A DNA stretch of 48,052 nucleotides from Chamaesiphon sp. 336R_metabinner_41 (lineage in GTDB: Bacteria; Cyanobacteriota; Cyanobacteriia; Cyanobacteriales; Chamaesiphonaceae): contig JANYDE010000116.1 of the NCBI GenBank assembly GCA_025359915.1, positions 1-48,052 on the forward strand. The letters run 5' to 3'. Under the pieces are notes generated by a model. The model made no database searches and was not told where the DNA came from. It saw nothing but the letters and a program-made list of their open reading frames with translations. Numbering within the stretch: position 1 is the first letter of the stretch; every line of letters begins with the position of its first letter. Positions 17,596 to 24,906 of the stretch are shown one piece after another. Made by a program: the position numbers and the translations under genes.

Positions 17596-17702
17596 TTTTG
17601 ATTTTGATTTTGATTTTGTGTTGGGGTATGGGGTATGGGGTATGGGGTATGGGGCGATAGTTATTTCTTTCCCCTTTCCCCTTTCCCCTTTCCCCTTTCC
17701 CC
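17596..17702. repeat. Three different tandem arrays in series
   Basis: TTTTGA (period 6, 17596-17618), GGGGTAT (four heptads plus GGGG, 17623-17654) and TTTCCCC (five heptads, 17668-17702) fill almost the whole gap between psbQ and the ThiO-like gene. They leave no obvious room for a conventional promoter. Confidence 0.95.
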
Positions 17703-17706
17703 TCAA

Positions 17707-18150
17707 TTACGCTTTAGGCAGCAAACTGGAGAAAGTAGCGATATCTTTCATTGCTTCGCCGTAGTTGCGAATCGCGCCTGCATAGTCATTGTTACCAGCG
17801 GCTTCATCGATTTTATTGAAGTGAACAAAGACTTCTTTGCTAGTCGCTAAAGCTTTTTCTTTGCTACCAGGTAATAACTCTCTGGATAAACCAGACATCA
17901 GGATGCGGATATCGCCCATAGGTCCGTGGATAAAGGATTTGACATTATTCCAATCGCGTTTTTGAATCATTGTCGCGAGTTCGGGTAGTCGAGAAGTTAG
18001 TGCGGTAACATTCTTGGTGGAAGTCTGAATTTGGACCAGTTGAGCTGCACTATAAGTGGGAGCCTTGGCTTCGGTGCCATCGCCACAACTAACGACGAAG
18101 ACAGAAATAAAGACAAGCAGCAGGGATATGAGTGGACGAAATAAGGACAT
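17707..18150 (-). CDS. psbQ: Photosystem II extrinsic lipoprotein PsbQ (CyanoQ)
   Basis: A 147-residue lumenal lipoprotein of photosystem II that stabilises the oxygen-evolving complex and PSII dimers. The signal peptide ends in a lipobox with Cys22 (FVVSCGDG), as in CyanoQ. The mature part is helical and carries the family segment FIHGPMGDIRILMSGLSREL (about 79-98) and the end DIATFSSLLPKA. Length matches Synechocystis Sll1638. It is transcribed away from the small gene at 18286. The reverse complement of the TTTCCCC array begins just after its stop codon. Confidence 0.95.
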   Translation of the reverse strand: MSLFRPLISLLLVFISVFVVSCGDGTEAKAPTYSAAQLVQIQTSTKNVTALTSRLPELATMIQKRDWNNVKSFIHGPMGDIRILMSGLSRELLPGSKEKALATSKEVFVHFNKIDEAAGNNDYAGAIRNYGEAMKDIATFSSLLPKA

Positions 18151-18285
18151 AATTGTAAGAGATTAATTAAATCAATCGATGATGATCTCAGCATACTAGA
18201 ATTGCCGTGCCATCCGCAATCTGTCCTGTTTCGCACCGCTTTAGGCTCTAGTCGAAACTTAGCATAACTTATCACTCAATCACCG

Positions 18286-18558
18286 ATGTTTAGAGTATTT
18301 ACAAAAGATTACGATCGGACATTCGATCGATGGACGGATGCTTTAACAGCGGGGAATTCGCTCAAGTCGAAGTGTAAGAGTTTATTCCAAGATATTCGCA
18401 TTTTTGATGGCGAAGAGTTGATTTGGATCTACAGTCGATCGCATACATATCCTCAGTATATTGGCGCAGGTGTATATGACAAACTTGCGCGATTATTCTT
18501 ACTCGAAAATGCCCCGATGATCGATGTAGAAGTAGATGATGACACAGCCCAATCTTAA
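18286..18558 (+). CDS. Conserved hypothetical small protein
   Basis: A 90-residue soluble protein with no signal peptide or membrane segment. It is rich in Asp and aromatic residues, with FRVFTKDYDRTFDRWTDAL at the start and an acidic tail (VEVDDDTAQS). I do not recognise a domain. Its last 23 bp overlap the start of ureD in another frame, so the two are probably translationally coupled and cotranscribed. The ATG at 18286 follows a HIP-poor, AT-rich leader shared with psbQ on the other strand. Confidence 0.65.
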   Translation: MFRVFTKDYDRTFDRWTDALTAGNSLKSKCKSLFQDIRIFDGEELIWIYSRSHTYPQYIGAGVYDKLARLFLLENAPMIDVEVDDDTAQS

Positions 18559-19378
18559 TTCATTCCCTGGTTGGCAAGGACATTTACAGTTAACCTATCG
18601 CCACCACCGCGCCACAACTCAAGCGGTGCAAAATCAAGGTACCGCGCCACTAAAAGTCCAACGCTCGTTTTATCCTGAAGATGCGGCGATTTGTCACAAT
18701 ACGATTTTGCATACAGCAGGTGGAATCGTTGGTGGTGACAGACTCCAACTCGATATCGATCTCGAACCCCAATCTCGCGCGGTAATTACCACCGCAGCGG
18801 CTGGTAAAATCTATGGTAGTAATGGTACGGCTGCAATTCAATCGATCGTGCAGAACATCGGCGAAAATGCCTGTCTAGAGTGGTTACCCCAAGAAAACAT
18901 CGTATTTAATCAAGCAATCTTTCACCAGCACTTACGAGTTAATTTAGCCCCAACGGGGAGCTGGTTGGGATGGGAGATAAATCGATTTGGCAGAACTGCA
19001 CGCGGCGAAAGATTTACCCAAGGTGTCTGGAAATCCGCAACGGAAGTATATCGCCAAGATAAACCAATTTGGATCGATCGACAGGTATTATATGGTGATG
19101 AAATGGTCGATAGTCCTCATAGTTTAGCAGGACACTCGATCGTCGGTAGTCTCGCCTGGATTGGCGCAGAAGTAAGTAAAGATCTAGTAATTGAGGCTCG
19201 ATCGATCTTCGATGGCGAACCTAGTAAAATAGGAGTCACCCGTCTGACAGAAGGGTTATTATGTCGTTATCGTGGCGACTCCACCACTGAAGTTCGTCAG
19301 TGGTTTACCGCTGTTTGGCATTTACTCCGCTATTCATTTCTCAAAAGTCCACCCATTCATCTACGAGTATGGCAGTAA
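18536..19378 (+). CDS. ureD: Urease accessory protein UreD
   Basis: A 280-residue member of the UreD/UreH family, which with UreF and UreG forms the complex that inserts nickel and CO2 into apo-urease. Typical features are LQLTYRHHRATTQA, VQRSFYPEDAAICHN, HTAGGIVGGDRLQLDI and TTAAAGKIYGS. A double ATG at 18536 and 18539 makes the exact start uncertain by one codon; both overlap the preceding small gene. In other cyanobacteria ureD is followed directly by ureABC. Here a transposase remnant and a palindrome separate it from ureA. Confidence 0.94.
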   Translation: MMTQPNLNSFPGWQGHLQLTYRHHRATTQAVQNQGTAPLKVQRSFYPEDAAICHNTILHTAGGIVGGDRLQLDIDLEPQSRAVITTAAAGKIYGSNGTAAIQSIVQNIGENACLEWLPQENIVFNQAIFHQHLRVNLAPTGSWLGWEINRFGRTARGERFTQGVWKSATEVYRQDKPIWIDRQVLYGDEMVDSPHSLAGHSIVGSLAWIGAEVSKDLVIEARSIFDGEPSKIGVTRLTEGLLCRYRGDSTTEVRQWFTAVWHLLRYSFLKSPPIHLRVWQ

Positions 19379-19411
19379 TATTTCCCGATCGCATTTAAGT
19401 GTTTTGATATA

Positions 19412-19928
19412 ATGAACTATAATCCCAAATTCCATCATCGGCGTTCGATCCGGCTGAAAGGATATGATTATTCGACGGCTGGGGCTTATTTTATTACTAT
19501 TTGTACTCACGAACGAGAACAAACATTTGGCGATGTTCTCGATCGAACAATGGTTCTAAATGAATTAGGGCATATTGCTCAATTACATTGGCAGAAATTA
19601 GCACGACATTATTCCCATCTAATTGTAGATCGATCGGTAGTCATGCCCAATCATCTGCATGGTATTATTTTATTGGATTTATCGATTCTCCACGAGAGAG
19701 GCTATGCCAACGACGATAGCAAGTCGATTTCGGAAATTATTGGCAGTTTTAAAACATTTTCGGCGAGAGCAATCAACAAGATTCGCCAACTGAATGGCGT
19801 TCCTGTCTGGCAAAGAAATTATTACGAGCGCATTATTTAGAACCGAAACAGAATTAGATTATGTCAGACAATATATTATCGATAATCCTATAAATTGGCA
19901 GACAGATGTCAATCATAAAATTCGGTAA
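19412..19928 (+). pseudogene. Frameshifted REP-associated (RAYT/IS200-like, Y1) transposase
   Basis: The open part (19412-19840, 142 aa) matches REP-associated tyrosine transposases: RRSIRLKGYDYSTAGAYFIT at the start, the metal-binding HUH motif MPNHLHGII (His81, His83), and WQRNYYERII. The stop TAG at 19838 comes from one extra T. Shifting by one base restores a 29-codon tail (TETELDYVRQYIIDNPINWQ and on) that ends at TAA 19926-19928, as expected for the family. So the gene is a recent frameshift pseudogene, unless a sequencing error is responsible. A large palindrome begins two bases later. It is inserted between ureD and ureA. Confidence 0.87.
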
Positions 19929-19930
19929 AA

Positions 19931-20176
19931 TTTACATCCACAGATCCGTAGGGGCTGGTTTATGCTAGTAATTTAAGCTTAGTAATAACAACGTTTAAAC
20001 AAAACCCGCCCACCCCCACAAACGACCTCCATATTGGCATCAATTCACAGATGCGGTTGTATCGCAATAGTTGTAAACGGTTGTTAAATGCTGGTGAGGT
20101 TGGGCGGGTTTTGTTTAGATGTTAATTCCACAGCGATATTAATTAGCATAAACCAGCCCCTACGGATTTGTGTAAA
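19931..20176. repeat. 246-bp nested palindrome downstream of the transposase
   Basis: The outer arms TTTACA...ATCCGTAGGGGCTGGTTTAT (from 19931) and ATAAACCAGCCCCTACGGAT...TGTAAA (to 20176) are near-perfect inverted repeats. The inner arms TAAACAAAACCCGCCCA (19996-20012) and TGGGCGGGTTTTGTTTA (20101-20117) are perfect. The middle 88 bp has weak symmetry and no gene. This is the expected kind of REP/BIME partner of a RAYT enzyme. It fills the 323-bp gap before ureA. Confidence 0.85.
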
Positions 20177-20251
20177 TGCTGAAGGTGCAACGGTCAGCTT
20201 ATACTTAAGATGAAGTGTATTCGCAGTCCTCTTTGCCCCCAATCTCTCATC

Positions 20252-20554
20252 ATGCAGCTATCACCCCAAGAAAAAGATAAACTTCTAATCTTCACCGCCG
20301 CACTAGTCGCTGAACGTCGCAAAGCTAGAGGATTGAAGCTCAACTATCCAGAAGCGATTGCCTACATCTCTGCGGCGATTCTAGAGGGTGCTAGAGATGG
20401 GCAAACCGTGGCTGAATTAATGAATTATGGTAAGACTCTACTCACCCATGATGATGTGATGGAAGGGATTCCCTCGATGATTCACGATGTTCAGGTCGAA
20501 GCTACATTTCCTGATGGTACCAAATTAGTTACCGTTCACGATCCGATTTTATGA
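20252..20554 (+). CDS. ureA: Urease subunit gamma (UreA)
   Basis: A 100-residue structural subunit of the nickel urease that hydrolyses urea to ammonia and carbamate. [39 protein letters not shown] and [20 protein letters not shown] are family hallmarks. The ATG at 20252 is chosen, since the upstream in-frame extension to 20210 adds 14 residues foreign to the family. The stop overlaps the next start as ATGA, so the two are coupled. The next gene is not ureB, and neither ureB nor ureC is in this window. Confidence 0.95.
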   Translation: MQLSPQEKDKLLIFTAALVAERRKARGLKLNYPEAIAYISAAILEGARDGQTVAELMNYGKTLLTHDDVMEGIPSMIHDVQVEATFPDGTKLVTVHDPIL

Positions 20555-21084
20555 CAGAGCAGATTTTTTACATTTCTCCACTAATTCGGATTACATTGAG
20601 CTTATTGCATATCTCATTGATGATTCCGTTGCCATTTTTAGCAACATTTACCCATGCAGAAATTCCAGCTTGGCTGTTGTGGATGGGAATTGGCTTGGGA
20701 TTTGGCGCATTGCAAGGCGGATTGAGTCAGCGAGTTGTCGTGACAGATAGAGCTATTGCCGTTAATTATCCCATCTGGGTACCAAATTTCTTTGCCAAAA
20801 GTTGGACATTAGTTTGGGGCGATATTAAAGAATTAAAAATGCGGACGACTGGACAGGGTGGATTAGTTTATTATTTTATTAACGATCGGGGTGCAGGCTT
20901 TTTGCTACCGATGCGGATTGCTGGATTTAATAACTTAGTCAAACTGATTCAACAATATAGTTCGATTGATACAACAGATATCTATCCACTCGCTCAACCC
21001 TGGATGTATTTTGCCCTATTAGGATTAACTGGCTTCTTATTATTAACCGATGTTTGGACAATCTGGACAGCAATCACAATCTAA
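20551..21084 (+). CDS. Hypothetical membrane protein coupled to ureA
   Basis: A 177-residue protein with two N-terminal hydrophobic segments (about 12-32 and 40-58) and one at the C-terminus (about 150-175). The central part (about 60-140, [20 protein letters not shown] ... WGDIKELKM) resembles the PH-like beta-rich domains of bacterial membrane proteins that follow two helices. I do not recognise a named family. Its start overlaps the ureA stop (ATGA), so it is translated with ureA. Nothing in it suggests a direct urease role, and it may be a later neighbour brought in where ureBC normally sit. Confidence 0.72.
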   Translation: MTEQIFYISPLIRITLSLLHISLMIPLPFLATFTHAEIPAWLLWMGIGLGFGALQGGLSQRVVVTDRAIAVNYPIWVPNFFAKSWTLVWGDIKELKMRTTGQGGLVYYFINDRGAGFLLPMRIAGFNNLVKLIQQYSSIDTTDIYPLAQPWMYFALLGLTGFLLLTDVWTIWTAITI

Positions 21085-21108
21085 TTAACTTGACGATCGA
21101 TAATTCCT

Positions 21109-22626
21109 ATGGTTGACTCATTTGCCCAGCACTATCATCAACGCACAAAATACGATCCAGAAACGATCGCATCCAAAAGTCAGGGGTTAGACTGGAGTAC
21201 ACAACCATCACCATATAAGGAATATAAAATCGGCACGATTTACGATCTTAAGCCATATTTACAATCGACAAAACAAGATCCAGATAATCATTGGTGGCAG
21301 AGATTATCACTATTTTTATTGTGTAGTTATGGATTGACGGCTAGAGTCCAGACGATGGGCGATCCGATGTATTTACGGGCGGCTCCATCGGCGGGAGGAT
21401 TGTATCCAGCAGAGATTTATTTAGTATCGCGGGGTAATAGTTTATTACCCGCTGGACTATACAATTATCAAGTCAAAGATCATACTCTGATTCACTTTTG
21501 GGCGAATGATGTTTGGCAAAATATTCAGGTAGCTTGTTTCATGCATCCAGCCTTAATGGTTGCGGATATCGCGTTAATTACTACAGCCGTATTTAATCGA
21601 TCGGCATGGCGATATCAAGATCGCGCTTACCGCCGAATTTTTCTCGATACTGGGCACTTATTAGCTAATATTGAACTAGCTGGATCGATGAATGGTTTCC
21701 GTCCCTATTTTGTCGGTGCTTTTGTCGATCGATCTATTAACGACATCCTATATCTCAATGCAGATGAAGAAGGTGCTGTCACCATTATTCCTTGTGTCGA
21801 TCTCGATATCCATTCAGATAAAATTACACCATCTTTTCCATCGGCATTACCTTCGAGAACTAATCTAGAATATCCAGATTTACCCGACGGACAATTGCTA
21901 AAATATTGTCATGAAATGACTGAGATTACTACCTTTAGACAGTTACCAGCCAACCCCGCCGATGTAGATCCAGTGCCCTTGGATGATAAGTATAACTTCC
22001 CGTTCTGTCTCAAAATATCAACAGCAACAGATCCGATCGATTGGCAAGATAATTTACCCTTATCTGGACTAGAAGATACTATCCTCAAACGCCGCTCTAC
22101 CCGCTCTTTCACGGGTGCAGAACTAACAATCGATGAACTCAGAGCCATTCTCGATTTTACCTATCATCCCGCCCATTATACCAACCAACATTTAGATCCG
22201 CATCCCGATTATTTCGATCTAAGTTTAATCGAAACATTCATTGCTGTTTCGGGGGTGAAAGGACTGGAAGAAGGCTGTTATTATTACGCACCTAGAGCAC
22301 AAGAGCTACGGCAAATTAGGTTCAAAAACTTTAGACAAGAGTTGCATTATCTCTGCTTGGGGCAAGAATTAGGACGCGATGCTGGCGCGGTAATTTTTCA
22401 CACAGCGGATCTAAAAAAAGCTATTCTCAAATATGGCGATCGAGTGTATCGTTATCTACATTTAGATGCCGGACATTTAGGGCAAAGGTTGAATTTGGCA
22501 GCGATTCGTTTGGAGCTGGGTGTGAGTGGAATTGCCGGATTTTTTGACGATCGAGTTAATGAAGTTTTGGGTATTCCAGATGATGAGGCGGTACTTTATA
22601 TTACTACTTTGGGTCGTGCGAGGTAA
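21109..22626 (+). CDS. SagB/ThcOx-type oxidoreductase with two nitroreductase-fold halves
   Basis: A 505-residue protein. The first half (about 55-240) has the SagB signature RAAPSAGGLYPAEIYLVSRG (about 84-103) and RRIFLDTGHLLANIELAGSMNG. The second half (about 315-500) starts with LKRRSTRSFTGAELTIDELR and has RYLHLDAGHLGQRLNLAA. Both are FMN-dependent nitroreductase-fold units, giving a fused tandem arrangement known in cyanobacteria. SagB enzymes oxidise azolines to azoles in modified peptides, but no precursor peptide or cyclodehydratase is nearby, so another substrate is likely. It follows the membrane protein by 24 bp. Its stop codon lies in a heptad array. Confidence 0.88.
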   Translation: MVDSFAQHYHQRTKYDPETIASKSQGLDWSTQPSPYKEYKIGTIYDLKPYLQSTKQDPDNHWWQRLSLFLLCSYGLTARVQTMGDPMYLRAAPSAGGLYPAEIYLVSRGNSLLPAGLYNYQVKDHTLIHFWANDVWQNIQVACFMHPALMVADIALITTAVFNRSAWRYQDRAYRRIFLDTGHLLANIELAGSMNGFRPYFVGAFVDRSINDILYLNADEEGAVTIIPCVDLDIHSDKITPSFPSALPSRTNLEYPDLPDGQLLKYCHEMTEITTFRQLPANPADVDPVPLDDKYNFPFCLKISTATDPIDWQDNLPLSGLEDTILKRRSTRSFTGAELTIDELRAILDFTYHPAHYTNQHLDPHPDYFDLSLIETFIAVSGVKGLEEGCYYYAPRAQELRQIRFKNFRQELHYLCLGQELGRDAGAVIFHTADLKKAILKYGDRVYRYLHLDAGHLGQRLNLAAIRLELGVSGIAGFFDDRVNEVLGIPDDEAVLYITTLGRAR

Positions 22627-22662
22627 TAGGTAATAGATAATAGGTAATAGGTAATAGGTAAT
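22621..22662. repeat. Heptad array (AGGTAAT)n bridging a stop and a start codon
   Basis: Six AGGTAAT-type units, one reading AGATAAT, run from the SagB stop (TAA at 22624) to the ATG of the next gene (22661). The first unit supplies the stop codon and the last supplies the start. Confidence 0.92.
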
Positions 22663-22990
22663 GATTAAAACTTACATCACGGTAATTAGTGTGATTTTGG
22701 CGATTGCGATCTTTTTGCCAATTTCACCGACATTTGCAGATCCAAATTCTAGTACGGTAAAAGTCAAACCAGCGACTGTAAATCTGACTGGAACTATTCA
22801 TAAATTAGCCGTAGAAGGCACCTGTTATCAACTGGATACTGATAATGGTAAGAAGTACGAATTGATGGGTAAGTTTCCGAAAATAGAGGGGACGAGAGTG
22901 CAGGTACGTGGAGTTATCGATCCAGATATTGTCACTATTTGTCAAGTTGGACAAGTTGTGAAAGTCAGATCTGTACGAGTGATTAAATAA
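22661..22990 (+). CDS. Small secreted OB-fold-like protein (DUF5818-like)
   Basis: A 109-residue protein with a Sec signal peptide (hydrophobic about 7-22, cleavage after PTFA). The mature part has TGTIHKLAVEGTCYQLDTDNG, then GKFPKIEGTRVQVRGVIDPD, which is an alternating beta pattern resembling DUF5818 and related periplasmic OB folds. No catalytic residues are evident, and the single conserved-looking Cys pair (about 55 and 95) could form a disulfide. The start ATG is created by the last unit of the upstream repeat array. Family assignment is tentative. It converges with aroK across a strong hairpin. Confidence 0.72.
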   Translation: MIKTYITVISVILAIAIFLPISPTFADPNSSTVKVKPATVNLTGTIHKLAVEGTCYQLDTDNGKKYELMGKFPKIEGTRVQVRGVIDPDIVTICQVGQVVKVRSVRVIK

Positions 22991-23014
22991 TGTTTTTACA
23001 CCCTATCAATTTAA

Positions 23015-23047
23015 AGAAACCCGACTTTTTGAAAAAGTCGGGTTTCT
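23015..23047. terminator. Strong hairpin between convergent genes
   Basis: AGAAACCCGACTTTTT (23015-23030) pairs with AAAAAGTCGGGTTTCT (23032-23047). The A and T runs around the loop, and the position between convergent genes, suggest it terminates both the 22661 gene and aroK. Confidence 0.75.
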
Positions 23048-23063
23048 GGCGAGATATCCGTAT

Positions 23064-23615
23064 TTAATCTGGAGTAGCTAATGGTGCTTTTAATACTGTT
23101 GGAATTGCGGTGATAATTCGATCGATTATTTCTGCCGAAGTGAGATTTTGACTAATCGAAATCTGAATATCGGCTTGGGCATATCGATGGCGACGTTCTG
23201 CCAGAATCGTAGCTAATTTGGCATGAAGATCTTCTGCAGTGGCTAGCAGTGGGCGCGTGGTGTCATCCTGAAGACGTTCGACGAGGAGATCTAGCGATGG
23301 ATCTAGCCAAATTACCAAGCCTTGATGTAAGTGGTTCCAATTTTCCCGCTCGATGGCAATGCCGCCACCTGTCGCAACTATCAACCGAATATGTGCAGAG
23401 ACTTCCGCCAACACTTTCGTTTCTGTTTGACGGAATTCTGCTTCGCCAACTGCTTGAAAAATTTCGGCGACACTTTGACCGACTAACTTTTCGATGGTAG
23501 AGTCAGTATCGAGGAAACTATAGCCTAACTGCTGGGCGAGTAAAGGACCGATGGTACTTTTACCAGAACCCATCATACCAATCAGATAAATATTTAGTCC
23601 TTGCAAGTCAAACAT
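23064..23615 (-). CDS. aroK: Shikimate kinase (AroK)
   Basis: A 183-residue kinase of the shikimate pathway that makes shikimate 3-phosphate for aromatic amino acids, quinones and tocopherol. Walker A is IGMMGSGKST (12-21), the shikimate-binding part begins GYSFLDTD (31-38), and VATGGGIAI (about 80-88) and DDTTRPLL (lid, about 117-124) follow. All key residues are present and length is normal. It is read toward the convergent hairpin; ndhS lies 72 bp upstream on the same strand. Confidence 0.96.
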   Translation of the reverse strand: MFDLQGLNIYLIGMMGSGKSTIGPLLAQQLGYSFLDTDSTIEKLVGQSVAEIFQAVGEAEFRQTETKVLAEVSAHIRLIVATGGGIAIERENWNHLHQGLVIWLDPSLDLLVERLQDDTTRPLLATAEDLHAKLATILAERRHRYAQADIQISISQNLTSAEIIDRIITAIPTVLKAPLATPD

Positions 23616-23687
23616 TATAAGCTAGTAAGCAGCTAAGTCGAATAGTAAAGTAAAGGGGAAAGGTTAATGCTGTTCAGCGACAATAGT

Positions 23688-23870
23688 TTATTTTTGAGTA
23701 AGGTCTACTAATTCCAATTCGCTGATGCGAAATGTGACCATTTTATCCCAGTTACCGCCTTCAAAAATTACCGCTGCTTTTCCGTCGGTGACTCGTTGGA
23801 CGAATCCTTGAAAACCGTAGTAGATATCGTTAATATTTTTGACGCGAATAGTCGAACCTGGCAAAATCAT
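23688..23870 (-). CDS. ndhS: NAD(P)H dehydrogenase-like complex subunit S (NdhS)
   Basis: A 60-residue SH3-like subunit of the photosynthetic NDH-1 complex. It sits on the stromal/cytoplasmic side and helps dock ferredoxin for cyclic electron flow. The sequence [19 protein letters not shown] and [13 protein letters not shown] matches NdhS (Ssl0352/CRR31) along nearly its whole length. The ATG at 23870 gives the conserved [10 protein letters not shown] start. It is close to aroK on the same strand and may share its transcript, though the pairing has no evident functional reason. Confidence 0.92.
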   Translation of the reverse strand: MILPGSTIRVKNINDIYYGFQGFVQRVTDGKAAVIFEGGNWDKMVTFRISELELVDLTQK

Positions 23871-24093
23871 GGGGATCGCTGTTAGAATAATGAGATGAGT
23901 CTATCGTTAGTTTAGCTCGTTGGTGTAGCCTCTGGTCAAGAAAATTGAGACGCTCAAATATTCAAGATTTAATAATTGAACCAAACGTAGATAGTGGGCG
24001 GCGATCTGTGCGATATAGCTATTGGTGTAACCGTTGCTGCAACAGAAATTTGCCCACCCTACAGAGTGCAAGTAATATTGCCACGAGTGGCGA

Positions 24094-24798
24094 TTACTCG
24101 ATGCGAGTGGGACTGAGCAAACAGATGAGATTATCACCTTTGGTTTGGATGGCTTTACGATCTTCACGCAATTCCTTCATCAGCCTGGTTACTGTAACGC
24201 GAGTAGTCCCGATCGCACTAGCAATTTGAGCGTGAGTGAGTGGAAATGGCAAAAAATAACCTTCATTACAAGGTTCGCCAAATTCCTCAATTAACAGGGT
24301 TAAATAGCCAAGTAATCGCTCGATCGTGTGGCGTTGTCCGAGGGTATTTAACCATAGTAACTTCCGTTGGTGTTGATAACGGAAGGAATCTAAGATTTCA
24401 CGGCGGAAACTGGGGAAATTTTCTAAATCGTGCCAATACATCCAAAAAATCGCCGTATTGTCAGTATGGGCAAAAGCTTGAAGTGTAAATGGAGATCGAT
24501 CGATAATTTCAAAGGGCTGTCCCGCACCAACAAAGCCCAAAAAGGTTTCATCTCCACTTTGCAGTGGAAATTCTGGAGCGATGTTTTGGTGTGGGTATTG
24601 TGGTGGTTCGGTTTCGGCTGTACCAGTCAGGCGGATAGTACCACGCTGAACTAAATATAGCAACCCAGATCGAGTCGGGATCTGAGCGTCTTTAGCGAAT
24701 GTACGATAGCGATAATGTTCTTGCGCCCAATCTAGCAGTCGGTGCCAGGTTGAGAGCGAACGAGTATTTTTTTGTTGGGTAGATGATGATGAATGCAT
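24094..24798 (-). CDS. Crp/Fnr-family transcription regulator
   Basis: A 234-residue regulator with an N-terminal cNMP-binding-like beta-roll (about 20-130) and a C-terminal winged HTH. LTHAQIASAIGTTRVTVTRL (about 186-205) is close to the DNA-recognition helix of NtcA and other cyanobacterial Crp proteins. The phosphate-binding segment of true cAMP receptors (a RSA-type motif after FGE) is absent; the roll reads FVGAGQPFEIIDR instead, so it likely senses something else or nothing. It is divergent from the DALR-domain gene by about 108 bp. Which promoters it controls is unknown. It is not the main NtcA by its N-terminus. Confidence 0.85.
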   Translation of the reverse strand: MHSSSSTQQKNTRSLSTWHRLLDWAQEHYRYRTFAKDAQIPTRSGLLYLVQRGTIRLTGTAETEPPQYPHQNIAPEFPLQSGDETFLGFVGAGQPFEIIDRSPFTLQAFAHTDNTAIFWMYWHDLENFPSFRREILDSFRYQHQRKLLWLNTLGQRHTIERLLGYLTLLIEEFGEPCNEGYFLPFPLTHAQIASAIGTTRVTVTRLMKELREDRKAIQTKGDNLICLLSPTRIE

Positions 24799-24906
24799 AA
24801 CAAACCAGCAGAATGGCAGATGTTTTTCAATGATTCTACATGTATTTTGATGTAGTTAATCAGTTTTATTTTAGTCTGGAATGTACTTAAAGTTTTAAAT
24901 CGGGGT

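Noticed and set aside
17596-17706. 37-residue N-terminal extension of the ThiO-like enzyme
   Set aside because: It is translated from three tandem arrays and the FAD motif begins directly at the internal ATG at 17595.
23249-23500. 83-residue frame antisense to aroK
   Set aside because: Complete overlap with shikimate kinase on the other strand and no family features.
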